DNA of 64,000 nt. Source: a bacterium. Lineage in GTDB: Bacteria; Patescibacteria; Microgenomatia; UBA1400; UBA12108. The DNA is taken from contig JAJYKS010000004.1 of assembly GCA_021788365.1 (NCBI GenBank), positions 1-64,000 on the forward strand, written 5' to 3'. The translations under genes and the position numbers were made by a program. Below, piece after piece: positions 24,393 through 33,182 of this stretch. Within the stretch, counting starts at the first letter, position 1. Each line of letters starts with the position of its first letter. The notes beneath the pieces are model-generated. The model was given only the letters and a program-made list of their open reading frames with translations. It was not told where the DNA came from and made no database searches.

Positions 24393-24707
24393 TTAGTGGA
24401 TGAAAGTGAGATATGCGATAAATAGTGCCAAAAAAACAATTACTAATCCAAGAATAGGATACATAAGATGAAGGAAAGTGAGGACAAAAAATCCCATGAC
24501 AAGGAATGCCAGTGCAAACGCACCCCACCCACGTCTCGCAAAAAGTGCAAATGTATACCACGCTGCCGCTCCGACAGCCAAGACAAAAGGTAAATACAAT
24601 CCTGGCAACCACACGTTCTTTAGAAGACTTGGGTCAATAAAAAAGATAATATACGCGACAACACCCCACAAAAGTAGTACACCAAAAAGTTTCGGCAAGA
24701 TATGCAT
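24393..24707 (-). CDS. small membrane protein, unknown function
   Basis: 104 residues from the ATG at 24707 (MHILPKLFG). Four predicted membrane helices: LFGVLLLWGVVAYIIFFI, GLYLPFVLAVGAAAWYTFAL, WGAFALAFLVMGFFVLTFL and YPILGLVIVFLALFIAYLTF. No motif recognised. It lies 24 bases upstream of the TrpR-like gene and is divergent from rmuC (20-base gap), so the two promoters must share that space or overlap coding sequence. Confidence 0.6.
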   Translation of the reverse strand: MHILPKLFGVLLLWGVVAYIIFFIDPSLLKNVWLPGLYLPFVLAVGAAAWYTFALFARRGWGAFALAFLVMGFFVLTFLHLMYPILGLVIVFLALFIAYLTFIH

Positions 24708-24727
24708 ACAGGCATTATAATAGAAAC

Positions 24728-25798
24728 ATGGATGCCGCTCCGCTGTTAATACTCTTAATCGCAATCGGGATTGGGTTTGGTGTACTATATCTGCTGATTT
24801 CACGCCTGCAAGAGAATAAAACAAAAGCCATCGTCAATCAAGTATTCGGTGAGATCACAAACAAAGTAGGAGAACAGACAAAAAACATCCTCGAGAATGA
24901 CAAAGACACAATCACCGAACTGGTAAAAAACCTACAACTGGAACTTAAAGAGCGACAAAAAGACCTGCGCGCCATGGAGAGCGAGCGTGATAAACAATTT
25001 GGCGAAGTCAAACGTGCCATAGAAGAACATCAAAAAACCACGGCCGAGCTAAAAACCACCACCGACGCACTAAAAAACGTTCTCTCGAACAATCAAACGC
25101 GAGGTGCTTGGGGGGAACGAATAATAGAAGATATCCTGCGCTCCGCAGGCCTCATCGAAGGAGTTCATTATAGTCGTCAGGAGAAACTGGGAGATGGTGA
25201 CGTACGCCCAGACATAACGCTACTCCTACCAAATGGTCGTAAGGTTGCGGTAGACGTGAAATTCCCGTACGCCGCGATCCAAGAGGCATCGCTGGCAAAC
25301 GGCAAAGCAGAGAAGGAGACACTTCTGAAAAAATTCGAGAGTGACGTTCGCACCAAACTGAAACAAATCGTGGAGCGAGGATATATAAATAGCGAAAAGG
25401 GAACACTCGACTACGCAATCATGTTTGTACCAAACGAACTACTCTTTTCCTTTATAAACCAGCAATTTCCCGGGATTGTTGATGAAGCTATGAGCAAAAA
25501 GGTCATGATTGTTTCACCGTTTACATTCCTCATAGTTGCCCGCACCGTTATGGAGAGTTATCGCAACTTCATGGTGGAGAACAACCTCCGCAAAATCGTA
25601 AAACATATCACTGAATTTGTTGAGGAATGGGGAAAATTTACGGTAGAGTTTAATAAATTCGACGATACAATTGAGAAACTTCGTGACTCATTTGATCACA
25701 TACACACAACTCGTTACAAGATGATGGAAAGCAAGATTAAGAAGATAGAGTCATATCGCCAGGGTAATACCCTAAAATCCGGCGAATCCGAGCAGTAG
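24728..25798 (+). CDS. rmuC: DNA recombination protein RmuC
   Basis: 356 residues: one N-terminal membrane helix (LLILLIAIGIGFGVLYLLI), a coiled coil to about residue 120, then the RmuC nuclease-like domain with TRGAWGERIIEDILRSAGL, VRPDITLLLPNGRKVAVDVK (the PD-(D/E)xK core D...DxK) and FVPNELLFSF. Known RmuC limits rearrangement at inverted repeats, which is noteworthy in a genome so rich in palindromes (inference). It lies 6 bases before a RecB-like helicase-nuclease, a sensible repair pair. Confidence 0.92.
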   Translation: MDAAPLLILLIAIGIGFGVLYLLISRLQENKTKAIVNQVFGEITNKVGEQTKNILENDKDTITELVKNLQLELKERQKDLRAMESERDKQFGEVKRAIEEHQKTTAELKTTTDALKNVLSNNQTRGAWGERIIEDILRSAGLIEGVHYSRQEKLGDGDVRPDITLLLPNGRKVAVDVKFPYAAIQEASLANGKAEKETLLKKFESDVRTKLKQIVERGYINSEKGTLDYAIMFVPNELLFSFINQQFPGIVDEAMSKKVMIVSPFTFLIVARTVMESYRNFMVENNLRKIVKHITEFVEEWGKFTVEFNKFDDTIEKLRDSFDHIHTTRYKMMESKIKKIESYRQGNTLKSGESEQ

Positions 25799-25804
25799 TT
25801 TAGC

Positions 25805-28800
25805 ATGATCACAACAACAAATTTTACCAAAGCCTACAAAGCGCTAAACCCTGAACAGCGGACAGCCGTGGATACACTAGACGGGCCCGTGATGGTCGTC
25901 GCCGGCCCCGGTACGGGAAAAACACAAACCATCGCCCTCCGTATCGCCAACATACTAAAGAAAACCGACACCGATCCCGATGCCATACTAGCCCTTACAT
26001 TCACCGAGTCAGGGGCCCGTGCCATGCGGGAACGGCTTATTGGCCTCATCGGCACTGCCGCCTACTATTGCAACATAAGTACCTTCCATAGTTTCTGTTT
26101 GGACGTCATAAAAGACAATCCCGATTCATTCACGATAGATCCATCCGCGGAGCCACTCTCTGATCTAGAAAAACTCAAGCTCATCTACAAACTTCTTGAT
26201 AGCACCGCGCCCAAAGAGCTGTACCCGGTAGGCGCCCCACACCACTACGCGCGCGCAATCCTAGGGGCCGTGAGCGATCTAAAACGAGAAGGGGTCTCTC
26301 CTACCGCGCTCCGCGAGATCTTAACGAAAGAACAATCATTTCTCGACTCGGAAGAAGCGGCCGAATTAAAAAAAGTAGAAATGGCGAAACGCAGCCGCAG
26401 TCTTAAAAAGAACAACGAACTGGTCAAGTTATATGAGGCCTACCAAGAAGAATTACAGCGCACCAGCAGGTTTGACTTCGATGACATGATTACCGCCGTT
26501 AGTGTATCACTCACAAAGAATCGCGAGCTTTTAGCCTCACTGCAAGAACGTTTTCAGTATTTTTTAATAGACGAATACCAGGATACGAATAGTGCTCAAA
26601 ACATACTACTCATGACACTGGCTTCGTATTGGGGAGAACACGCCAACGTCTTTGTTGTAGGTGATCCTGATCAATCCATTTATCGCTTCCAAGGTGCATC
26701 TATTGAAAATCAACTCTCATTTATGAAGGTCTTCCCTCACGCAACCGTAATTACACTCAAAGAAAACTACCGTTCCACACAAACCATTCTTAACGCCGCA
26801 GAAGGAGTAATCGCCCACAACAATCTACGGATAGGCGACGTAGTACCCGGGATGGATTCGCACCTCTCATCGGTATCAGGAATAGGGAAAAGAATAAATA
26901 TCGCTGCGGTGAGTAGTAGCACCGCCGAAGTTATCTACCTAGCGGAAGACATTCGCAAAAAAATAAAAGCAGGGGCGAGTCCGGCAGATATCGCCGTTAT
27001 CTACCGCACTAACATAGAATCTCGGCTAATAGCTGATACGCTAGTACGCTATGGATTAGACTACGCAGTGCAAGGTGGAGCCAACGTGCTAGAAGACGCG
27101 ACAGTGCGCAACCTCTTAAAAATTTTCCGCGTCATTTACGAAATGCGAATAAAAGAAGATGATGAGGATCTCTTCACCATTCTTCACTATGATATTTTTG
27201 GAGTAGATCCGCTAGATGTCCTCGTACTCTCTCGTGCTGCTGCGGAAAAACGTCTATCTCTTTTTGACGTCATGGCCGACCCCAAGCTGCTTTCCTCGCT
27301 TCACTTGCGAGGTGTAGACAAGCTAGAACACGTACTTTCACTGCTTACCACTTGGCAGCAGCTAGACGCCAATGTTGTATTTACCGAATTCTTTGAAACG
27401 GTCCTCAATAAATCCGGGTATCTCAAATGGGTGCTAAATCAACAGGATAGCCACCACCGCCTGTCGCGTCTAAATACACTGTTCGATGAAGTAAAGCGTA
27501 TGAATCGCTTTGACAAAACCATGGACCTTAAAGAGTTCCTCGCCAACCTCGATCTAATGGAGGAAAACCATCTGCGGCTAGACGAATCTAATTTTGGTAA
27601 AAGCAAAGAAGCAATAGCACTGACGACGGCGCACTCTGCCAAGGGGTTAGAGTGGGAACACGTTTATATTTTTCATGCCGCCGACGGAGTCTGGGGGAAT
27701 AATAAAAATAGGGAACTTATTACGCTCCCCGAAGAACTGGTAAAGAACACCAAGCTCTCGGAAAAAGAAAAAAATGAAGACGAACGCCGCCTTTTTTATG
27801 TGGCCATGACACGAGCGAAACACTCGCTCACCATAACACGCGCAGATTACTACACAAGCTATGGCAAATCTCGCCCATCGGCACCCACGATGTTCCTCAC
27901 CGAAATAGGCGACGGACGGATGACGGAGGTAAACGTTACCGATGTTGAAGAAGAAGCACACGCACACATGGAAAAGCTCTTATCGTCGGCTCCACCGCTC
28001 AACATGCCAAAAGATGAAATAGCTTTTCTCTCTCCGTTGGTAGATGACTTTTCACTCTCCGTGACGGCCCTGAACACCTATCTTTCGTGCGCCTATTTAT
28101 TTAAGCTAGACAAGCTACTAAAAGTACCACACGCCAAAAAGCCCCACCTTGCTTTTGGGACAGCCGTGCACAAAGCCCTAGAACTCTTTTACAAAAAGCT
28201 AAAGGAAGACAGTGCCCGTCCTACCAAAGACTTTTTATTAGAAACATTTCGTACTGCACTAAAAAAAGAGGTTATCGGTAAAAAAGATCTTGAGAATCGC
28301 CTCGCACAAGGAGACAAGATTCTCTCAGCCTACTATGACTTTCATTTGGACGATGTACGTCCACCGCTATTTCTAGAGCGCTTCTCACGTGTGCATATGG
28401 CAGATGGCTTACGCGACATCACACTCACGGGCAAAATCGATCGCATGGAATGGTCCGACGAATCTGATCGTCTCATCCGGGTCATAGATTACAAAACCGG
28501 GAAGGGAAAGACGGTAGGACAAATCGAAGGGACGACGGCTGACAGTCGTGGAGATCTCAAGCGTCAGCTGATCTTTTACAAGTTGTTAATCGACTTAGAT
28601 ACTCGGTTAAAAGTACATTTTGGCGAAGCAGAATTAGACTTCGTCGAAGAGCCTGCAGTAAGTAATAAAGATGGAATACGACGTTTTAAGATCGCCGATG
28701 AAGAGGTGGTTGAGCTTAAAAAAGTAATTTTAGATGCCATGAAAGAAATTCGCGCGCTGCATTTCCCCCGCACCAAAAACTATAAAACATGTGAAACGTG

Positions 28801-28846
28801 TGTATTTCGAGACCATTGTTGGCCCGAAGGCATCCCCACTACCTAA
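25805..28846 (+). CDS. UvrD/Rep-family helicase fused to PD-(D/E)xK Fe-S nuclease
   Basis: 1013 residues. Helicase part: Q-motif LNPEQRTAVD, Walker A GPGTGKT (34-40), TFTESGARAMRERL, Walker B DEYQDTNSAQ, GDPDQSIYRFQGA, ENYRSTQ and TAHSAKGLEWEHV, VAMTRAKH. From about residue 745 a RecB-type nuclease follows: GKIDRMEW, VIDYKTGKGK and QLIFYKLL carry the D...DxK...Q..Y residues. Cys762 with Cys996, Cys999 and Cys1005 (CETCVFRDHC) should bind a 4Fe-4S cluster as in AddB/AdnB. It probably resects DNA ends for recombination. Only one such chain is seen, so it may work alone or with a distant partner. Confidence 0.9.
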   Translation: MITTTNFTKAYKALNPEQRTAVDTLDGPVMVVAGPGTGKTQTIALRIANILKKTDTDPDAILALTFTESGARAMRERLIGLIGTAAYYCNISTFHSFCLDVIKDNPDSFTIDPSAEPLSDLEKLKLIYKLLDSTAPKELYPVGAPHHYARAILGAVSDLKREGVSPTALREILTKEQSFLDSEEAAELKKVEMAKRSRSLKKNNELVKLYEAYQEELQRTSRFDFDDMITAVSVSLTKNRELLASLQERFQYFLIDEYQDTNSAQNILLMTLASYWGEHANVFVVGDPDQSIYRFQGASIENQLSFMKVFPHATVITLKENYRSTQTILNAAEGVIAHNNLRIGDVVPGMDSHLSSVSGIGKRINIAAVSSSTAEVIYLAEDIRKKIKAGASPADIAVIYRTNIESRLIADTLVRYGLDYAVQGGANVLEDATVRNLLKIFRVIYEMRIKEDDEDLFTILHYDIFGVDPLDVLVLSRAAAEKRLSLFDVMADPKLLSSLHLRGVDKLEHVLSLLTTWQQLDANVVFTEFFETVLNKSGYLKWVLNQQDSHHRLSRLNTLFDEVKRMNRFDKTMDLKEFLANLDLMEENHLRLDESNFGKSKEAIALTTAHSAKGLEWEHVYIFHAADGVWGNNKNRELITLPEELVKNTKLSEKEKNEDERRLFYVAMTRAKHSLTITRADYYTSYGKSRPSAPTMFLTEIGDGRMTEVNVTDVEEEAHAHMEKLLSSAPPLNMPKDEIAFLSPLVDDFSLSVTALNTYLSCAYLFKLDKLLKVPHAKKPHLAFGTAVHKALELFYKKLKEDSARPTKDFLLETFRTALKKEVIGKKDLENRLAQGDKILSAYYDFHLDDVRPPLFLERFSRVHMADGLRDITLTGKIDRMEWSDESDRLIRVIDYKTGKGKTVGQIEGTTADSRGDLKRQLIFYKLLIDLDTRLKVHFGEAELDFVEEPAVSNKDGIRRFKIADEEVVELKKVILDAMKEIRALHFPRTKNYKTCETCVFRDHCWPEGIPTT

Positions 28847-28913
28847 AAACTCCTCGCCGCCGTCACCAAGGCAGGTATAATGCTACTAGCATAAGAAAAA
28901 CAAAAAGGAATTT

Positions 28914-29780
28914 ATGCCATTATGGTTTATTCTCACTATCGTATCAGTTACCATTCTTGCCTTCGCTGAAATAGCCCAAAAAGTCGCTCTCAATCGAAAA
29001 GATGATATTAGTGCTGAAGCAAACAATTTCGGAGTTTGGATATTTCAGGGAACTCTCGCGCTAATCTATGTATTTTTGTTCACGAAGCCCATATTTCCAA
29101 CTTTAACGATTAACCTACTAGTAAAAATGTTTGCTTTAGGTAGCATCTATTTCTGGGCGGGAACACTGTACTACACAAGCTATAAAGGTGGTGCAGCAAG
29201 TGTAAATAGTATCTTGGTAAGCTCATCAATTATTGTATCAACCGCGCTAGGCATAATATTCTTCCACGAATCAGTAACACTTCTAAAATTCGTCGGGTCT
29301 GTCATTATATTACTGGCAATTGTTTATCTTAACTATGACAAAAAATTAAAGTGGAACAAATCAAACAATTATGCACTTGCTGGCGCCGCACTGTATGGCA
29401 TTGCGTTTACATTAGACAAAGGTTTTTCACTCGAATTTACTCCTCACATATATCAAGTTCTTTTTGCCTTTAGTATAGGAATCGTTGGCTTGTTATATCG
29501 AGGGAAAATAATAGTTAAAGATCTAAGAAGAATAGAACCGAACACAATTAAAGTTGTATTTATATCTGCTCTCACATTCTTCATTTGGAACAAGCTGAAC
29601 TTTGTGGCATATACAGTAGGAGGCGAAGTTGGTCGCATCGACTCAATCAACAACGCTGTTGTATTCATAATAATTCTACTGGAAGTGTTTCTACTCAAAG
29701 ATAAATCTAACCTGCACAAAAAAATTATCTCAGCAGCAATAGCACTAGCCGGGATTTCAATACTCGGTATTGTGAAATGA
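28914..29780 (+). CDS. EamA/DMT-superfamily membrane transporter
   Basis: 288 residues with about ten short membrane helices in two halves, the EamA layout. GSIYFWAGTLYYTSYKGGAASVNS and ITGT-like SSSIIVSTALGIIFFHESV match the end of the first repeat (E at the helix start); the second repeat ends VVFIIILLEVFLLKDK. Such proteins export or exchange small metabolites; the substrate is unknown. It is clearly more AT-rich than neighbours and stands alone with its own -10 (TATAAT, 28876-28881) and an AAGGAA ribosome site, so recent acquisition is likely. Confidence 0.82.
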   Translation: MPLWFILTIVSVTILAFAEIAQKVALNRKDDISAEANNFGVWIFQGTLALIYVFLFTKPIFPTLTINLLVKMFALGSIYFWAGTLYYTSYKGGAASVNSILVSSSIIVSTALGIIFFHESVTLLKFVGSVIILLAIVYLNYDKKLKWNKSNNYALAGAALYGIAFTLDKGFSLEFTPHIYQVLFAFSIGIVGLLYRGKIIVKDLRRIEPNTIKVVFISALTFFIWNKLNFVAYTVGGEVGRIDSINNAVVFIIILLEVFLLKDKSNLHKKIISAAIALAGISILGIVK

Positions 29781-29814
29781 TATACTTACGCAGTAGCTCA
29801 TAAAAGGAGGTATC

Positions 29815-30099
29815 ATGCCAAAAGCAAAACCAGCACCAAAGAAGAAACCAGTGGTTAGTAAAAAAATGAAAGAAGAATTCAAGGTTGAGGGCAAGAAGGT
29901 CGTCACCAAAATCAAACAGCTTATCAAAGAAGGCAACGTCCGCCGCATCACGGTAAAAGACAATAAAGGGAAAACCATCCTTTCCCTGCCAGTTACCGCT
30001 GGAGTCATTGGTGCGGTGCTAATTCCTGCGCTTGCCGTGATTGGCACGCTTGCCGCCCTCGTTACCGAGTGTACGGTCAGTGTCGAACGCACGAAATAA
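29815..30099 (+). CDS. DUF4342 protein
   Basis: 94 residues. A Lys/Pro-rich start, then the DUF4342 domain: EEFKVEGKKVVTKIKQLIKEGNVRRITVKD (helices of a UBA-like fold) and NKGKTILSLPVTAGVIGAVL followed by a hydrophobic segment (LIPALAVIGTLAALV) and TECTVSVER. The domain is often attached to UBA-like elements in clostridia and CPR; function unknown, likely membrane-attached. Strong ribosome site AAAGGAGG. It is convergent with femX with no gap. Confidence 0.8.
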   Translation: MPKAKPAPKKKPVVSKKMKEEFKVEGKKVVTKIKQLIKEGNVRRITVKDNKGKTILSLPVTAGVIGAVLIPALAVIGTLAALVTECTVSVERTK

Positions 30100-31110
30100 T
30101 TAGCGTAACGCGTGAAGTAGCTTCCAGCGGACTTCTTCCACTGTTCGGATGAGCGGGTAAAGAAAGGGATTCGCTACATAATCCCAGGTTCCCATGTACT
30201 CGGCGTGCCGTGCGCCGTACCCAAGCTTAAATGTATGGAATCCGTACCACGGGTCGTGAGGGTCGGCATCTACCCCCAGCGCTCCCCACATGTCGAGATA
30301 TTGCAGCCCCCACAGTTTGGCCAACCGTATTGCCTCCCACATGACGAGATTGTTAGCCATTACCTCGCGATGTTCTCGTGTGCTCGCACCATAGGGATAG
30401 TAGAGGGTATTGCCAAACCGGAAGAGTATCCAGGCGGTAATGATCTCCCCTTCGTATTTTGCCGTTAAAATATGAGCAATACCCGCATCGTGCAAGGTCT
30501 CCCACATCTTTCGGTGGTAGGCTGGTGTATGTGCATAAAAACCTTGCCTCTTTGTCGTCTCGGTGGTGAGCTCTAGGTATCGCTCAAATGCGAGGGGGGA
30601 ATCGTCTATTGCCACAGTTACCCCTCGCTTCTCCGCAACCCGTATGTTGTACCGGGTCTTCTGCTTCATATTTTTGAGGAGATCTTCTTCGCTCGGAGTC
30701 ACATCCAACACAAAGTTATATTTGGTAAACAATGGTCGCCCCGGCACGAAGCCAACGCCTCTTAAATCTTGAATCTTAAATCTTGAATCTTGCACCTCAA
30801 TCTTTGGCTCGCACTTTATGTACACGCAGGCATATTGCTTCGCAATTTTTTGCAGCACCTCAGCGGTCTGAGCGTTTAGTGGCATACTACCTTTTGGGTA
30901 GTAGCCAATAGTCCAGGGCGTGTGAGGAATAGGGTGAATGGTGACTTGTGCAGGTAGGGTAAATTTGTTTCGCGTAAATACGCCGTATCGTGCCACACGC
31001 ACACCGGTCTTCTCTCGGAACTCACCCCACTCCCAGGATTGCATGGGGTGCCGGACAAGCTTGTCCCACTGTGCCTTGTATTTCCCATCAGTAACTTCCA
31101 GAATAGACAT
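30100..31110 (-). CDS. FemAB-family peptidoglycan bridge aminoacyltransferase (FemX-like)
   Basis: 336 residues, the double-GNAT FemAB fold: HPMQSWEWGEFREKTG near the start, IGYYPKGSMP, then SEEDLLKNMKQKTRYNIRVAEKRGV (the M..k.R.ni..a.k.Gv signature) and LYYPYGASTREHREVMANNLVMWEAI near the end. It adds amino acids from tRNA to the lipid II stem peptide inside the cell. A repeat-derived segment (KIEVQDSRFKIQDLRG, 30766-30795) interrupts the loop before the second domain. Confidence 0.9.
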   Translation of the reverse strand: MSILEVTDGKYKAQWDKLVRHPMQSWEWGEFREKTGVRVARYGVFTRNKFTLPAQVTIHPIPHTPWTIGYYPKGSMPLNAQTAEVLQKIAKQYACVYIKCEPKIEVQDSRFKIQDLRGVGFVPGRPLFTKYNFVLDVTPSEEDLLKNMKQKTRYNIRVAEKRGVTVAIDDSPLAFERYLELTTETTKRQGFYAHTPAYHRKMWETLHDAGIAHILTAKYEGEIITAWILFRFGNTLYYPYGASTREHREVMANNLVMWEAIRLAKLWGLQYLDMWGALGVDADPHDPWYGFHTFKLGYGARHAEYMGTWDYVANPFLYPLIRTVEEVRWKLLHALR

Positions 31111-31128
31111 GAGACAATTGTAGCATCG

Positions 31129-33117
31129 CTATCGGTTCAAGAGTTCGTCAACCGACAAATTACCAGAAAGAAAATCATCAAGCGTGGTATCCGACAATGA
31201 GTCTATCCGAATACCCGACTTCTTCGTTTTTAGTTGCGCCCCGTGCTCCCGCCAAAAATCTGCATCACTTTTTGTAATCTTCTGAAACTCCGACTTACCC
31301 GCCGAAGCCTTGGCGAAGGAGGGTTCACCGACTGACTGAATTAACTGAGGATTAATCTCATCGATGAATCGACTCTTGGTTTGCATACCCTGGCTACCCC
31401 ATAGCACTCGACTCCTTGCCCAAGACAAGTAAAGTGTTTGTTTTGCTCGGGTTATACCGACATACGCGAGCCGTCGCTCCTCTTCCATCTCCTCGTTGTC
31501 AGTGAGACTACGAGAGTGGGGGAAGAGTCCTTCTTCCATTCCCACAATAAACACAATAGGAAACTCGAGCCCCTTTGCCGCATGGAGAGTCATGAGCATA
31601 ACAGTATCTTTAGATTTTTTTGATTTTTCATCCGCATAATACTCGCTCTGCACGAGCGCAACATTTTCAAGGAAAGTGGGCAAATCGGCAAACTCAGTTG
31701 CAACGCTTTGCAGCTCGCGTATATTTTCTATGCGAGACAAGTCCTCATCTACTTCTTCATCAAATTGTTTAAGGAATTGGGAGGCAGTCAAAACTTCCTC
31801 AAGTAGGACGGCAGGGGATACCGTCTTAATAGGCATAGTCTCGAGAAGTCGCATCACATCCGCCAGTCGCCGCTTACCATTTTTTTCTGCTCGAGCCATA
31901 GAAACTCCATCATCCGGATTGAGGAGGATACGTAGGTATGCCAAAAGATCTTTTATCTCCTTGCGCTCATAAAACTTTGTCCCACCCACCAAGACGTAAG
32001 GCACCCCCGAGCGTATAAATGCCTCCTCAATCCCGCGACTTTGGGCATTGGTGCGATACAGGATCGCGATGTCGCTCCACGAATGGTCTGTGTGGAGCCG
32101 TACAATTTCGTCAGTTACCCGCCGTGCCTCCTCACTACCGCTATAATTCTCGAGAAGTCGTATCTTCTCTCCGTCTCCTGCATCGGTCCAGAGATTTAGA
32201 ACGGGGTGCCCATGGTTGTTGTCAATGACGTTCGTAGCAGCAGTAAGGATATTTTGCGTCGAGCGATAGTTGCGTTCCAATCGGATCTCGGTCAGCGTAG
32301 GATAGTCCTTTTTCAATCGTTCGATATTGCGGTAGTCTGCTCCACGCCAGCGGTAAATTGACTGAGACGCATCTCCAACAACAGTAAGTCGCTTATCCCG
32401 ATCAGCTAAAAGTTTTGTTAGGGTGTACTGTGCAGTATTTGTATCTTGATATTCGTCAACAAAAATATAACGAAACTGGTCCTGATAATATGATAATACA
32501 GTCGGATTACGCTGAAACATACGAACAACTAGAGAGAGGAGATCGTCAAAGTCCACCGCCGAATATGTTTTGAGATTTTTTTCATACTGCTGATATACGT
32601 CAGCAACAACCTCTTGGAACGGTCCGCGAGCCAGAGTGGCATAAGTTGAGGCGTCCACCAGCTCTTGTTTTGCTCCCGATATGGCCCCCATAATGGCTCG
32701 GGGTCGATAACGCTTGGGGTCAAGATTAAGAGTTGCAGAGATTTGTTTCACGAGATCCTCTTGGTCACCATCATCATAAATAACAAAATCCGGAGACAGT
32801 CCAGCGGCAGTGGCATTTCGTCGTATAAGTCGTGCCGCCATCGAATGAAAGGTTCCCACATTGGGGAGTCGAGCGCCGGTTACCCGTGTAACGCGCTCCC
32901 GCATTTCACCGGCAGCCTTGTTGGTAAAAGTGACAAGGAGTATTTCTTCGGGCTGTGCCTCGCCACTATGGACAAGATGTGCAGCTTTGTAGGTTAGAGT
33001 CTTGGTCTTACCGCTCCCGGCTCCGGCGAGTATAAGAAGCGGTGAGCCAGTATGGAGTGCGGCACTACGTTGCTCTTCGTTTAGTTCGTTCAGGTACTCT
33101 TCCGCCATGTGCTCCAT
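31129..33117 (-). CDS. pcrA: UvrD/PcrA-type ATP-dependent DNA helicase
   Basis: 662 residues (or 659 if the ATG at 33108 is used). Superfamily 1A motifs in order: LNEEQRSAALH, GAGSGKTKTL, TFTNKAAGEMRERV, FVDEYQDTN, VGDASQSIYRWRGAD, LERNYRST, TLHAAKGLEFPIV and VGITRAKQTLYLS. It unwinds DNA in repair and replication restart. The C-terminal 80 residues are unusual: GEPSFAKASAGKSEF is encoded by a dispersed repeat (31299-31321), a peptide pattern common to repeat insertions in such genomes. Divergent from tpiA. Confidence 0.93.
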   Translation of the reverse strand: MEHMAEEYLNELNEEQRSAALHTGSPLLILAGAGSGKTKTLTYKAAHLVHSGEAQPEEILLVTFTNKAAGEMRERVTRVTGARLPNVGTFHSMAARLIRRNATAAGLSPDFVIYDDGDQEDLVKQISATLNLDPKRYRPRAIMGAISGAKQELVDASTYATLARGPFQEVVADVYQQYEKNLKTYSAVDFDDLLSLVVRMFQRNPTVLSYYQDQFRYIFVDEYQDTNTAQYTLTKLLADRDKRLTVVGDASQSIYRWRGADYRNIERLKKDYPTLTEIRLERNYRSTQNILTAATNVIDNNHGHPVLNLWTDAGDGEKIRLLENYSGSEEARRVTDEIVRLHTDHSWSDIAILYRTNAQSRGIEEAFIRSGVPYVLVGGTKFYERKEIKDLLAYLRILLNPDDGVSMARAEKNGKRRLADVMRLLETMPIKTVSPAVLLEEVLTASQFLKQFDEEVDEDLSRIENIRELQSVATEFADLPTFLENVALVQSEYYADEKSKKSKDTVMLMTLHAAKGLEFPIVFIVGMEEGLFPHSRSLTDNEEMEEERRLAYVGITRAKQTLYLSWARSRVLWGSQGMQTKSRFIDEINPQLIQSVGEPSFAKASAGKSEFQKITKSDADFWREHGAQLKTKKSGIRIDSLSDTTLDDFLSGNLSVDELLNR
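31299..31321. repeat. dispersed CCTTCGCCAAGGCTTCGGC repeat in pcrA
   Basis: On the coding strand it reads as SFAKASAG. It carries a short self-complementary centre (AAGCC/GGC) and is flanked by CCGACTTACC and TTCACCGACTGACTG units like those in the intergenic repeats. It sits in the poorly conserved C-terminal region. Confidence 0.55.
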
Positions 33118-33182
33118 AATATCCTAAAAGCCGCTCCTGCGGTATACTCAGGTTACTGCCACACGACACATATAAGCATGCT

